From Tigriopus japonicus (lineage: Eukaryota; Arthropoda; Copepoda; Harpacticoida; Harpacticidae), in contig JAAGOF010000209.1 of the NCBI GenBank assembly GCA_010645155.1, positions 548,452 through 612,451 of the forward strand: a DNA stretch of 64,000 nucleotides, given 5' to 3'. A model generated the notes under the pieces. That model ran no database searches and was not told where the DNA came from. It was given only the letters and a program-made list of their open reading frames with translations. A program made the translations under genes and the position numbers. Positions 11,001-22,069 of this stretch are shown here, one piece after another. The stretch's first letter is position 1. The number at the start of each line of letters is the position of its first letter.

Positions 11001-14000
11001 ACTTGTTGCATTTAGAGTAATTTGAAGCGTAGAGCATAGCGCGCTCTTCCGACCGAACATTTGCACCTATAATCGTCCAAAAGGACGATTGTAGGGTTAA
11101 TTTTTCTCTCGTTTCCGCGCGTATGTATTGCCACTGTAGCAAATTTCGAAACGTTGGTATTCATGAAAGGGGGAACATATCATGCTGAAATTCAGCAAAC
11201 GACATCCTTAAATGCCTGTCTTATCAATCTTATCGAAGCAAAATCGCTTACTTGAATGGTATTCGATTTATAAAAAATCCACAGCTGAACGCCTGAGCGG
11301 AGGCTTCCATGTCTTACGATTTCCTTGGCTAGACTAATTAAACTCCCCGTTTCAATGGCAGTGGAAATTACGTTATTGAGTCAGCTGATTTCTGGACTTC
11401 GATCAAGCAGAAACTAGATTGCTCCACATCCAGCACATATGCCTATAAATTTTCCGCCTTACTATTTTCCGCCTTACGTATTTGGTTCCATATTTAAAGT
11501 AAAAGCAAAATGAGCAAGGCAAAGAATCTTTTTTTCCTGGGATTGAGAATGAATAATGTTGTCAAATGAGTAGATAAGGTAAAAAAGACTGGACTATCAT
11601 ATAAAATATGAATCGTGCACATCTATTGTTGACAAGCTTTGACTCATTACATGATCCTTTTGCTTAACAAGGCCTTGTATCAACATCTTTGAACCTTTTC
11701 CTTATATCGTTAAAAGTTTGATGGTTAAGTTTAACGTCCTTGAGAGTATTTGCAAGGAACATCTTTGCAATAGGCAAAATTACACGTTACGTCACTTCAG
11801 AGCATTCAGGATCCGAGAATTTTTTATTGCGTTGGAAGCATGAAGTTACATGATATGCTTTCAATTGTGTGGTTATTTGTGTTGAAGATATATGATCCAT
11901 ATTTGTTGCACACTCTTTTCAAGGTTTTTTAATCATTGAATCCATATTGTTCTTTTGCTGCCCTGAATATTGTGCTCTATTGACGAGATCGCCCACGAAA
12001 TTCGCGATCGCTGATCCCATTAGACAGTTAACAAAATAACGAAGAAAAGACCTGTTTTATGCCCTTTTTTTTATCTTTTTTTATGTCTATATGTTGTGTA
12101 AACCAAAAGCTGGAAGACTGTTTGCAATGTTTCTAAATAAATAGCTGCCACTTTGATGTAAAANNNNNNNNNNNNNNNNNNNNNNNNNNNNNNNNNNNNN
12201 NNNNNNNNNNNNNNNNNNNNNNNNNNNNNNNNNNNNNNNNNNNNNNNNNNNNNNNNNNNNNNNNNNNNNNNNNNNNNNNNNNNNNNNNNNNNNNNNNNNN
12301 NNNNNNNNNNNNNNNNNNNNNNNNNNNNNNNNNNNNNNNNNNNNNNNNNNNNNNNNNNNNNNNNNNNNNNNNNNNNNNNNNNNNNNNNNNNNNNNNNNNN
12401 NNNNNNNNNNNNNNNNNNNNNNNNNNNNNNNNNNNNNNNNCTTGCAATCTCAGACCGAAATCTGTTATTTGAATTTGAAACTGAAATCTACGTTCCCGGT
12501 GAAGTTTGCTGTGAGTACGTACTTCTTTCAAATAAAATAGTCAGCGATTGGTCCATTTTTCACGCATGTTTTCGAGCGGTGTAAAATATGTAAATATGTA
12601 AAATCAGGACTGCCAATAGCGACAAAATGGTCTCTTTGAATGAAAATAAATATTGTCAGTCGGCCTATTTACGTCAATAATTTTGGAGCAATCAAGATAC
12701 ACAATGACTGGGTGACTAGAAATATATGATTTTACAACATAAGATAGAATTACGAACAAAGCATGCATGCTCTTGATTGAACCAAGCCCATGTTTTGACA
12801 TTTTTCCTTTTTTGACTTTTTCCAAGTTCCAGAGATTTGTAAGTACTCGGCAATAAAGGAAACAATTGCAGAGAGAGGTGACATCCTTTGTTACTAATTT
12901 TTTAAAGGCTAGAAAAACGATTACCGTCGAAGCAGGCAAAGCAGCCGTAAACCTTTGTTTTTCCTCGTCGAAACAATATGAAAAAGAATTCATTTGTGCG
13001 AAATTATTGCAATTACACTTTTTGAATTTGAAAGTTTAGACGTCATCCAATGGGACAGGTCCGCAGAGTTAAACGGGCATCCAACTAAGTTCCCCAGAGG
13101 GGAATTTCGTTTTCCTAAATTGACGCTGTAATAAATGTAAATCAACACAACACAAAGACATAAGACCAAATTAAGAAAAGCTTGCAGTGTAAGTCTACGT
13201 CACATTTGACCTATTCCTTGCCATTTGACCCCTAGAATTTTCACCTGAATTCGTGTAGCTTAAACTATCCGTTACTATTCCTCCGTTTGAACAAGAACCA
13301 CGGAATTTCTCTAGACTGAGAGGCTAATAAGAGGAATCATGATTTCCAGAAGGAACACTTCAGTTACGTTCTTCTGCAAGTGAAACCTTGTCTTTGTTGA
13401 CTTGAATACATATTTCAATTTTCAGCTCAATCGAACGTCGGAGTCAAAAGTTAAGCTTACTCAAAGTTCAGTGCAAATCCTAACGAGAACGAATGAACTA
13501 ACCCTTTGATTAGGCTAGTTCATTCATTTTATGCTCTCTTCAGTGCATAAATTTGAGAAGGCATAACTTTTCACTCTGACTTTCGATTGAGCTGAAAATT
13601 GAAATAGAAGTATAGAAATTGAAGATTACCGAATCCAAGCCAGGTCTCGTATGCAGAAAAACGCAATTGAATTAATCCTTAGGGAAATCATAGTTCTCAT
13701 CGTTAGCCTCCCTTTCCAAAAATTCAGTGCTTCTTGGTTTGAAGTAGTGATGGACCGAAAGGGCTCATAACCGAAACCGAAAGTTTCGGCCGAAAGAGGG
13801 CTTAACCGAAACCGAAACCGAAAGCACCTGATTACAAAATTGTTCAAATGCAAAATCTGCCTTAAAAATTAGAATGCTCATGTGTTCGATGTTGGGTAGT
13901 CGCAAATTTTGAAAAATCGGAAAACTTAAATTTCAGAGGTTTTTGGACCAATTTTTTTTGATTTTGTTGTCAAACTCCATTTTACATAGTGCTTGTCTGC

Positions 14001-16090
14001 TTTCGGTTTCGGTAGGCATAACCGAAACCGAAATTTCGGCCGTAATTTCGGCCAAAAGCGCTTTCGGTCCATCACTAGTTTGAAGTACCATCAACTTCAA
14101 CGACAAATTGTACAAGTCCAATAGGAGAGACACTAAGTCGCCGTGATATCTGTTGGCAATTTCATATTTAGTTTTCAATAAGCGATAAAGGTTATTTGAG
14201 TAGGTGCAAAGTCCATTGTAATTCATGGGAAACAATTGTTTATCAACTTTGAACAGATGAGGATGAAGTTACGTCAAAGACTAAATCATACTATTTGAAC
14301 ATTAAAATCGGTTATTAAAAAACCGTGTTTACTTTTATGCAAATCACGCATTCACCAACTTTGTCTTTGAAATGTGCCTCAAAGAAATATTCACTCATCC
14401 AAAAAATACTTCAGGCAGATTTTAGCTAAAATTAGTACCCATTTTTTGTAGTATTCCCGCCTTACTCCTAACTCAATACTTCTTTTTTTGCATTAATTGG
14501 AAAGGAATGTTTGAACAGCAAAAATTTGGTAGAGCTTTGAATTCTTAAGTAGATTTGCTAAATTGCATCTGCAGCTGTCAAAATTGAAGAAAACTGAGTT
14601 TTTAATCTCTACTTGTACCTTCATTTCCCTCGAAGATCACGTTCGCCATCAGGCTTCTATTGTTATTTTTAATGTTTCTCAAATACCTATGTTGAAGACT
14701 TATTCCATCCTTAAAATAATTGTTCAGTATTTATTGGTAATTCACCGAATATCAAAGCCATTACTTACGTATTTCCAAAGACCATTAAAAGAGGAGAGAA
14801 AATAAATATGGCAATCTACGGCTTCACGGTCTTTCACGCTTTCAGTTTTGACTCAGGAATAAAGGTCAATTTAAAGGCTTTTTCAAACACAATTAACGAT
14901 CAAATTGATTTTTTCATACTGTGTAACACAAAGTTCTTTGCTGATATGTCCAATACGTCCCCAGAAATTCGAAAACAGGTCAACTTTTTCTTTCACGTTG
15001 GATTTTTAAGGGTTACATTGGGATTCCGACCTCACGGGCTTTTGAATTGGGACCTCTCAATATACTTCCATTGTGACAAAAGAGACTTTCTTATTGTTCT
15101 GCCAGTGCCCCAAAACCCTAAGTAATCAAGGCTTTTACGTACGAACCATGAAATCCTTTTTTCAAGCAAGGTTGAACAAATTGAAATATTATTCCTGCAA
15201 ATCTTCCTAAATCCTCATTCGATTTATGTAAAAATCAACAAATTGAATTGAATTTGATCAGGGTCCAGAAATTGTCTTTTTTCATTAGTCATTTTGGATC
15301 CATCTCATTTTTTTTAAATCTCTGAAACATTGCTTCTTTTCACTCGCTGTTTTACTGAGTCATGAAATTCTTTTGTTTTCAGACCAAGACAAGCTTGCTG
15401 AAGATTGATGATGTGGGCAATGTTTTGGATGAAGCACCTGTCAAGACGGCTAATTCCATCTTGCTGTTCTGTAAGGGATTGGGATGGTTGACCAGTGTGG
15501 ACTTGCCGGGAGTGGAACGACGCAGTTCCATTGACAGCCAAGTAAGCTGAACACGGTCAATATTTTCCGACTCAACGCCAAACTCTAGATTTCTGAACTA
15601 CTGGATGGCGGATGAATGATTGCTTTGACGGTTCCTGGAGTAGGAGGCTCGAGATGAGAATGCTCCTCTAGGATCCAATCAATTACTTTATGCTTAAAAG
15701 GAGAACGTGTTTGGGTTTGGTTGACTACGTTTTTCAATTTTCAGTTCAATCAAATAATTGAGTGAAAAGTTATGCCTTCTCAAACTTATGTACTGAAGAG
15801 AGCATAGAGTGAACGAGCTCGCCCTTTTGTGATAAAACCATTACTAAGAGAGGACAGTCTCAACACTGTGCTTTGGGAAGAGTATAACTTTTGACTCAGA
15901 TGCTTGATTGAGCTGCAATTTGAAAAATGTAGTCTATCGAACAAGGTCTCGTGGATCTTATTATAGCTCACTCATTTGATCATGTTTCACTTTTTAGGGC
16001 AAGCCTCGTCGACAGAGATCCATATCGATGGAGGATTATGACAAGCCAAATATTAGACGTCTTTCCATTTCTTCCGGATCCAATAATTAG
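5064..16090 (+). CDS. NDRG: NDRG-family protein (alpha/beta-hydrolase-like), 8 coding exons
   Basis: Exons: 5064-5186, 9438-9527, 9593-9718, 9787-9905, 9970-10114, 10178-10402, 15383-15541, 15998-16090. All junctions are GT-AG and phase is kept throughout, giving 359 codons, normal for NDRG proteins. The frame shows the family fold: LTVHDLGCNHES (about 59-70), HPGFEEIKKRAILVHVDMPGH, then YVIGIGDGAGANVMARFA (about 130-147). In the last, the hydrolase nucleophile elbow is replaced by Gly/Ala, the non-catalytic hallmark of the family. The tail has two Arg-directed phosphorylation-like sites, RQRSIS and RRLSIS (about 334-352), as in vertebrate NDRG1-3 and fly MESK2. There is no signal peptide, so a cytosolic scaffold or regulatory role is expected from the family. 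Introns 1 (4.25 kb), 6 (4.98 kb) and 7 carry transposons. The first exon has a Gly5-His3 run. The exact vertebrate counterpart cannot be assigned. Confidence 0.95.
6610..6993. mobile_element. CAAGAAGCAC palindromic element, copy A (diverged)
   Basis: The left end CAAGAACCAC and the following CTGGGAGACTAG and ATGATTTCCA blocks match the better copies further on. The centre (GAGCATAAAATGA, then a run ending in AAGAGGG) and a worn right end at about 6993 are visible. No matching 7-bp duplication is found (GCTCACA against ACTTTAT). It lies in NDRG intron 1. Confidence 0.6.
7187..7257 (-). repeat. tRNA-like fragment (SINE head or tRNA pseudogene)
   Basis: On the minus strand an A-box-like TAGCGCAACTGG (7243-7232) is followed 26 bases later by a B-box-like GGTTCGAATC (7205-7196). 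The anticodon arm is T-rich and no acceptor stem pairs, so this is not a working tRNA. It lies in NDRG intron 1. Confidence 0.4.
7531..8111. mobile_element. CAAGAAGCAC element, copy B, with a duplicated left arm
   Basis: Flanked by GTTGATT at 7524-7530 and again at 8112-8118, a perfect 7-bp target duplication. The left arm is present twice in tandem: 7531-7661, then 7662 onward starting CAAGAAGCAC. The second copy joins the normal centre and right arm and ends TGGTTCTTG at 8111. Without the extra 131 bp the element is about 450 bp, the size of other copies. It lies in NDRG intron 1. Confidence 0.85.
8119..9437. other. Rest of NDRG intron 1; nothing firm
   Basis: AT-rich intron sequence. A minus-strand frame from 8259 begins with a hydrophobic stretch, but this overlies a T-rich tract on that strand and then runs into transposon copy B, so I do not call it. 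Confidence 0.6.
12164..12440. other. Assembly gap in NDRG intron 6
   Basis: A run of 277 N. The flanking intron sequence (10403-12163 and 12441-13291) has no recognisable genes. A small hairpin (AATCGTCC, AAAA, GGACGATT) lies near 11072-11091. Confidence 0.98.
13292..13736. mobile_element. CAAGAAGCAC element, copy C
   Basis: A 445-bp element beginning CAAGAACCAC and ending GTGCTTCTTG, flanked by GTTTGAA at 13285-13291 and 13737-13743 (perfect 7 bp). The two halves are imperfect reverse complements. The shared internal block CTCAATCGAACG and its complement CGATTGAG are both visible. A hAT-type element has landed precisely in its right target duplication. Confidence 0.88.
13745..14077. mobile_element. 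hAT-type non-autonomous element, 333 bp
   Basis: Terminal inverted repeats TAGTGATGGACCGAAAG and CTTTCGGTCCATCACTA are perfect over 17 bp. An 8-bp target duplication GTTTGAAG (13737-13744 and 14078-14085) flanks them. The interior carries repeated CCGAAACCGAAA and TTTCGGCCG blocks near both ends. No transposase is present. It lies in NDRG intron 6. Confidence 0.9.
14086..15382. other. Rest of NDRG intron 6; nothing recognised
   Basis: AT-rich sequence. The longest open frame, about 105 codons at 14808-15125, has no splice context or recognisable motif. Confidence 0.6.
15632..15955. mobile_element. CAAGAAGCAC element, copy D, truncated, within NDRG intron 7
   Basis: GTTCCTGGAGTAGGAGG, GAGCATAGAGTGAACGAG and CCCTTTTGTGATAAAACC match the family core. 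The right arm stops near AAGGTCTCGTGG. This fragment makes up most of the 456-bp intron 15542-15997 and ends about 40 bp before the final exon. No target duplication remains. Confidence 0.7.
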
Positions 16091-16461
16091 TGGAGCAGAG
16101 ATCTTTTTTAGAAGAGCAACAAAAAAGTGGGACAAATTGGGGCGAATTTCGACCACTTGAAGAAGCAACACCTATGATCAAAACACTGTTAAATGCGGAT
16201 CTAACTTTAAATCTCTACAAATTATGCATTATACCGTACCTATTGCTTAAAACCAGATGTGTATGAAATTGTGAAGCAAAAGACTTGAAAACTTCAGAGT
16301 TTATCTTTTAGCGTGTTTTTGGTGAGTTCAAATTGTTTTAGAAATTAAGTTATGCTTGTAGTAATTGAATTACGTAAGGCTTTATTATGAGAGCACATAC
16401 ATGTGATGTGTGCTTTCAAGTCATATCTGAACTCCGTTATGAGAGTGCTGCGTATATGATG

Positions 16462-16467
16462 AATAAA
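16462..16467 (+). terminator. Poly(A) signal of the NDRG gene
   Basis: AATAAA lies 372 bp after the stop codon, in AT-rich DNA, and is the best candidate 3' end signal. It is followed within 70 bp by a GC-rich palindrome. Confidence 0.55.
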
Positions 16468-16532
16468 TCTGACTATATTCGATGAAGGTCGTTTTTTCAT
16501 TGACAAAGAATAGCTATTTCTTTTAACCGGGT

Positions 16533-16844
16533 TACATTCTACCAGGGGCTGAGTAAGGGGAGAGGAGGAGAGAAAGTTGGTTGAGGGTAACTCGGAACCA
16601 CTTAGTCAACCAGATTCTCTTCCGAGTGAGTTGTTGCCACCTCGGGAAGGTGGTGCAGGTGTCAGAGGTGGAGGTGTAGGAGCGGCCTGCTCCTCTTCCT
16701 CGCTCTACCGACGCCTCTGGCACTTGCCCACCTGACCTAGGTGGCAACAGCTTAAGAGGCAAGAAATCTGGTTGACTTGGTGGTTTAGAGTTGCCCGAAA
16801 TCAACTGTCTCTCCGAATCGACTCTTTCTCAGGCCCGAGTAGAA
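16533..16844. repeat. GC-rich palindrome of about 310 bp downstream of NDRG
   Basis: The halves meet at AGGAGCGGCCTGCTCCT (16678-16694). Outward pairs include TTGCCACCT with AGGTGGCAA and GTCAACCAGATT with AATCTGGTTGAC, reaching GGGGCTGAG on the left and CTCAGGCCC on the right. It could fold into one long hairpin. The GC content contrasts with its surroundings. No target duplication could be fixed. Confidence 0.8.
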
Positions 16845-16899
16845 AGAACCCAGGTAAAAGACGCAGTTTTCCGTTACAGAAAGTGAAACCCTTGCACAG

Positions 16900-17065
16900 T
16901 GTTCAGAATGGTTCCCCAGGTTTGGCCATTGAAGTCATCAAAAGCCGTGACTACTCCATGTAACTTAATACCACAAACCACTAGAGCCAGGCAAGCCCGT
17001 GATTCGAACCAGGGATGTTGTGGGTAGTTGGCCAATTCTCAACCCCTACGCTATGACTGTTTGCC
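16900..17065 (-). mobile_element. tRNA-derived SINE
   Basis: Reading the minus strand from 17065, GGCAAACAGTCATAGCGTAG (A-box region) is followed by B box GGTTCGAATC (17010-17001), CACGGGCTTGCC, and then a body with GTGGTATTAAGTTACATG and AGTCACGGC. The same body occurs in the + strand SINE near 44340-44420. The 3' limit is approximate. Confidence 0.7.
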
Positions 17066-17127
17066 TTATATTTAGAGAGTATTTAGTAACAAGTTGAATT
17101 CAAATTGAATGAAAATACATTTAGCGG

Positions 17128-17775
17128 CTGGTGAGTTATTTGGGTTTGAATGGTACATTTTTGAACCTCAAAAACCAAAAAAAAATACGCTACAGTTACA
17201 GGAAAAAAACAAATTCCCAAGGATTTCATATAATATTTCAATGTTGCGTAAAAGCAAGAACTTTTTTTAAGTTACAAGTTCATGTCAAAAAAGCTCATAA
17301 TAATTTGCAATGTCCCTTAAAAAATGTACTTAAAACAAGATTTTTGGAATAAATTCATATTTTTTTGCAGTACACTTTGTTATGCGTTCCTCCAAGATTG
17401 CAAATAAATATGTCTAACAGATTCATAGAAAAATTTACGATTTCTTGAAAGATCATGTTCAAAATGGACAAAAATCAAAACTTGAAACATTAACAGAATT
17501 TTTCAAAATGTCAAAGTATCATCCAACTTTAAGTGCCTTTGAATTTGCAAAAAATTTTTTTCTGAAATATATCTTAAGCGCTTCTTAGGTGAGATTTTAT
17601 ATTATTTTGAGCTATTTTGACGAAAACTTTAAAAGTCAAAAAAGTCATTTTCTATTGCAACATTAAAAATTTATTTGAAATCTTTGGAAATTTGTGTTTT
17701 GAAATAAATGTAACGTTTTCCGACATTTTGGTGTCAAAAATGGACCATTCAAATCCAAATAACTCAGTTGCTCAC
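17128..17775. repeat. AT-rich segment bounded by 45-bp inverted repeats
   Basis: GAGTTATTTGGGTTTGAATG at the left has its complement CATTCAAATCCAAATAACTC at the right, and similarity continues for about 45 bp. The interior has no coding potential. The superfamily is unknown. The following 17776-19072 shows nothing recognisable. Confidence 0.6.
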
Positions 17776-19072
17776 AAATGCATCATTAATTAATTTGAAT
17801 TTTTCAAGTAACTAAATGGTCTCTGAATTTGGATCAATTAGTTTATCAAAAAATGTTGTAATGAATAGGTTTTTAGGTAGATAACTTTTTCCTGGAACTA
17901 AACGTATGAAATACAATAAAAGTAAAGTTGTTCCTCATTGAATTGTGACTCCAAAATGCCATGATGTCTTGGGGTATTTCGATCCAAACGTAAAAAGCCA
18001 TTCAGAACACCATGTCTCCTCTCTTCTTAATCGGGCTCATTCATTGTTTAATCTTTTGACCTCAAGAAGCTCGTCCAGAGCTTGCAACTGACCTAGCTCT
18101 ACTTGATTGAAACTGAAGAAGCAAGAGGAGAGAAGAGGAGCACCTCCTTCCAAGAACTACTGGCTTATCAGTCACAGACATGAACATTAAAGGGAGAGGA
18201 ATTTTGGACAAATACATGGAAACAGTCAAAGTTTCATTGAGTTTCCTCTCCACAGGCTGATCTCTTTCTCTGTTACGCATTCAAGTGAAAGGATTCCCAC
18301 AACTTATCGTCCAAATATTTTTACACTACTATTTGCTATTACTATTCACTACTCTACCGTGCAACCCTTGAACAGCAAATAGGCGTAGATGGCAATCCTG
18401 GCTTGCCTCAACTAGTTGATAAACAAGGACAAAATATTGGACTTGTGCATGTGTGTGTTTGATTCGTGAATTAAGTGGAAAGACCAGTGAATTGGCCTTT
18501 GCCGTTGTCCTCTGTAAGTTGCATTGGGAATTGCAAGTGGGAACAAAACGAGAGAAATATTTTTAAAAGAAATGTTATTCAATGTACACTACATTCAAAC
18601 GCACAAGTGGACGCAAAAATGAAGAGGTTGGTAAAGCTTCCATCAATCGTGGACATTTTATTGAGATTAGAAGGCTGCCTCACAGGGACCTCAAACACAA
18701 CTCTGACCGTGTTTGTCCTCTTTTCAATTTGATTAACCTTGCAGGATTGTTCTTGGGAACATTTTGAAGAGTAGAATTAAGTGTAATGATAAATTCTTTT
18801 AGCAGTGTTTGTTCTCTGTTTTCTTTAGAATTTTGCAAATTTTGTCACACAATGTAGAATATTTTAAACAGTAAAAAATTTGCATCGTATTGCAGCCAAA
18901 AACTTGACTCAATGAAAGTAATGGAGTAGCTTTTCACGTCAACCTTAAATGAATTTTGAATCGACAATTCAATCAGCTTTATTTTCCCCCAAAAAAATCT
19001 AAATATTGCCATTATCCCTGAAGAGGGATCGTTAAACGACTAGCCTCATTCTACTTTTTCCACTCATACCAC

Positions 19073-20706
19073 TAAGGACAGGAAGTTTAGACGAATAAAA
19101 CTATCAAATTAGACCAAAAAAGACAAATATAATTGCCTTATTAGACGAAAAAAGACAAATAAGATTGCCCAATTAAACAAAAGAAAACGAATAAAAGTTC
19201 GAAGAAGGCGAAAAAACGAAGAAAAACTCACTAAAAAGACGTAAAAATCGAATCAATTTGCCCAAAAGGCGAATGAAACTACTACCTCATAAATAGAGCC
19301 CGGGAAAAAATGTTGGAAAAACATCCAAAAAATGTCATCAAAATGTCAGGAAAAAGGGCAAAAAATGTTGAAATTTAGAGCAAAAAGAGCAAAAAAATGT
19401 TAAAAATTAGGGCAAAAAGTCAACGAAATGTGTGAGAAATGGGACTAGATGCGTGGAGGACTTGAGAAGATTACTTAAGACAGTGTGACCAGACATCTGA
19501 AGGAAATAATGCCGTCAAAACTCTAGCTTAAAAAACGGGAGGTTGCACTTCACATAGCGGGGTGTTTTATAAGCTAGACGTCAAACAGTTTGTGTTATAA
19601 GTCAGATAGCTCATTCATCAGACCCTTTGAAAGGCAATAGACATTAAAGTCTGAGTAAATAATGGCAACAGTGCCAACTTAAAACATAATTTACCCTACA
19701 CATAGCTATTTAGCCCACGTAAAATAATCACGGAAACAAGGGTCACAAAGTTTCTGATGTGAACTTTTTCACAATAACAAAAAGAAACTTTAAGGGCACT
19801 TTTTCCCCTCTCCAAAGATTTTAATTGATTGGCATCGTAAAATGTGAAGCTGAACAATCACAATTTTAGCGGGAAATTTTGGCGGGAAATTTCAATCAAG
19901 CCTTCCTTTGATTAATTGGTCCCTCAGAACCGGTTTTGGGATGACATTTTTGAGCAAAAAGTACAAAAAATGTTAAGAAAATGTTGAAATTTTCCAAAAA
20001 AATGTCAAATAAAATTAAAACATTATATTCACGTAAAATTGGCAAAAAATGTAAATCAATATTTTTATGTAAAAAAAAATTTCCCTAACCCTACTCATAA
20101 CTATGATAAAAAAGGAGACAAATTGAGTGCCTGTACAGACCGAAAAAGACGTTTAAACTGCTTTTACTGAACAGACAAAATGTATCTCCTTATTGACGGA
20201 AAAAATTGTCTACTTGTGCAAAAACGGCAAAATCTAGAAAATTTAAAACAGGAATAACCTAATGGGCAAGAATTATTCAGTGGTACATATGTCAAGTAAA
20301 AACAAAAGTTAGAAAATGCCTCCTTTAAGGAGAGTATACATTAGAGTTATACATAAAGTGAGAATTACAGATACATCAATTGTTCTCATGGCCAAAAAGC
20401 TTTTTAAACACAACAGTAATCTTTCTTTTCTGTGTCTGGCGGGCAATGCTACGAGTCCAAGTTGATTTTTAAGTGTGGATTGTTTTTGTTGGTGCAAAAC
20501 CGGAATTGACAATCAATCAATTTATTTCCTTGGCTGAGGTTTGACGTTGAACTTTCTTCGAAGTTATTTTTTGCGTGGAAATTAGAAAACAACGCGTAAA
20601 GAGCTTGAAAAAGACGAATAATATGCAAATTAGACGAAAAAAAATTCGCGACGAATAAAGGCTCAGAAGACGAATAGTTTTTTTTCGTTTCAAGTTCCTG
20701 TCCCTA
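19073..20706. mobile_element. Probable hAT-type element containing a second one
   Basis: The left end TAAGGACAGGAAGTTT and right end AAGTTCCTGTCCCTA are inverted repeats. The flanks CATACCAC and CTTATCAT agree at 5 of 8 positions, so this is an old insertion. The interior shows repeated AGACGAATAAA-like blocks (19080-19260 and 20600-20690) split by the element at 19294-20093. Small open frames are not convincing. Confidence 0.55.
19294..20093. mobile_element. hAT-type non-autonomous element, 800 bp (family 1, copy 1)
   Basis: Ends TAGAGCCCGGGAAA and TTTCCCTAACCCTA, flanked by CTCATAAA (19286-19293) and CTCATAAC (20094-20101), 7 of 8 matching. The interior carries recurring AAAAATGTTGAAAT and AGGGCAAAAA motifs. 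It is about 90% like 23042-23853. Confidence 0.8.
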
Positions 20707-20716
20707 CTTATCATGC

Positions 20717-20886
20717 TCACTTCTCCCGCTTCCTTCTCGCACTTACTTCTCGCACTTACTTCTCCCGCTTACTTCTCCCACTTACTTCTACTCCTTACTT
20801 CTCCCACTTTCTTCTCCCACTTACTTCTCCCACTTACTTCTCCCACTTACTTCTCCCGCTTACTTCTCCCGCTTACTTCTCCCCAC
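20717..20886. repeat. Minisatellite with a 13-bp unit
   Basis: About 13 copies of TTCTCCCRCTTAC with minor variation. Because 13 is not a multiple of three, all frames give similar LTSPAYFSHLL-like translations. These are not genes. Confidence 0.9.
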
Positions 20887-21321
20887 CCAAAACCCCCTGT
20901 TCCCACATGGGCCCCGCAAAGCTTGTCACTAATTTTTTCCCGGTAGAAAATGCTACATTCTCCCAGGGGAGGGTAAGAATCCAGAACCAAAAGAAAGTAC
21001 TGCTTATACCAGGGGGTTCCACTTTCCGTAACGGAAAGGGTATTCAATGACTCCCTCTACTGAAACACGTGGTCTTATTTGGATAAGAGAATGTGAACTA
21101 AATATATCGGTGGAACAATTTCCCCCCACAAATGGAGACAAACAAAAGGGAGGTAAAAGCTCAAAGACAGTCACATATTGGTACTCATTTTACAATTGTC
21201 ATCTTAAGTATGCAAAAGTATATTATCCTAACCAGAACATTAGCTTTAAGTAAAGTCACTTGACGTAGCTGTCTTTAGAGATTTAAACGCAACTATTTCT
21301 CGACTAGGTTTAACAAACCAC
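20887..21321. other. No gene recognised
   Basis: Short open frames only. No splice-supported coding, RNA gene or further repeat was seen. Confidence 0.5.
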
Positions 21322-22027
21322 TAGTGATGGGGGGCAAACAAGAGATTGGGCAAGCTGTACTGGCACAATGCTTGGGCTTGCTGAAGCTTGGCATAGCTTG
21401 GGTGCTTGTACAAGTACTTTTCCCAGCTAACAGGTTTGCCAAATTTGCTATGAACGAAGAATAAACTTGCCATCCGAATTTCACCAAACCAGGCTGATTC
21501 AGCTAAATAGGGCCCATACCTTTGAAAGGATGAATTTTTAAGAAAATTACACACTTCAATTCTCTCACATGGGGAAATGCAAAATATTTCGAGAATACTA
21601 AAAAAAGATTTGGCATTTTACTTTTTCTTGCCGACAACTCTGAGTAAACGAGATTGTTCTGGAAGTGTGACTTCTAAATCTCGGTCTTGATTAGCCTCAA
21701 AAGTGCATTCATGTGTGGCCTAGAACCAAAACAAAAAGCAACATGGTTTTGCAAATAATATCCAAATTGAAATATTTTTTGTATCACTTCCACTATTTAT
21801 TGCTAAATTATTTAGGTCAAAAGATCATCGAAAATGCAACTTGACATTTTTTCTTCTAAGTCACACTGCAAGTATCTTAACTCTTCAAAGAGCAACTGCC
21901 GGCAACTGCATCTTCCGATGTTCCTTGAGCTTGGGAAGTGTATTGGTGTATTGCCCAAGTAATACTTGTCAACAACTTGTTCTTGGGTGTTTGTGATGAC
22001 TCATTACTTGCCCAAGTCACATCACTA
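21322..22027. mobile_element. hAT-type non-autonomous element, 706 bp (family 2, copy 1)
   Basis: Begins TAGTGATGG and ends CATCACTA, with perfect 8-bp duplications CAAACCAC at 21314-21321 and 22028-22035. It is over 90% like the reverse complement of 31437-32151 near that end, and both share GCTTGGGCAAG-like termini. There is no transposase. Confidence 0.9.
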
Positions 22028-22069
22028 CAAACCACCCCACAGAGCACTTGCCTACCTTCTCATTTTGGC

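Noticed and set aside
12133..12531. Open frame across the N run
   Set aside because: Almost entirely undefined bases.
20713..20946. Repetitive open frame with LTSPAYFSHLL repeats
   Set aside because: Product of a 13-bp minisatellite that is open in several frames.
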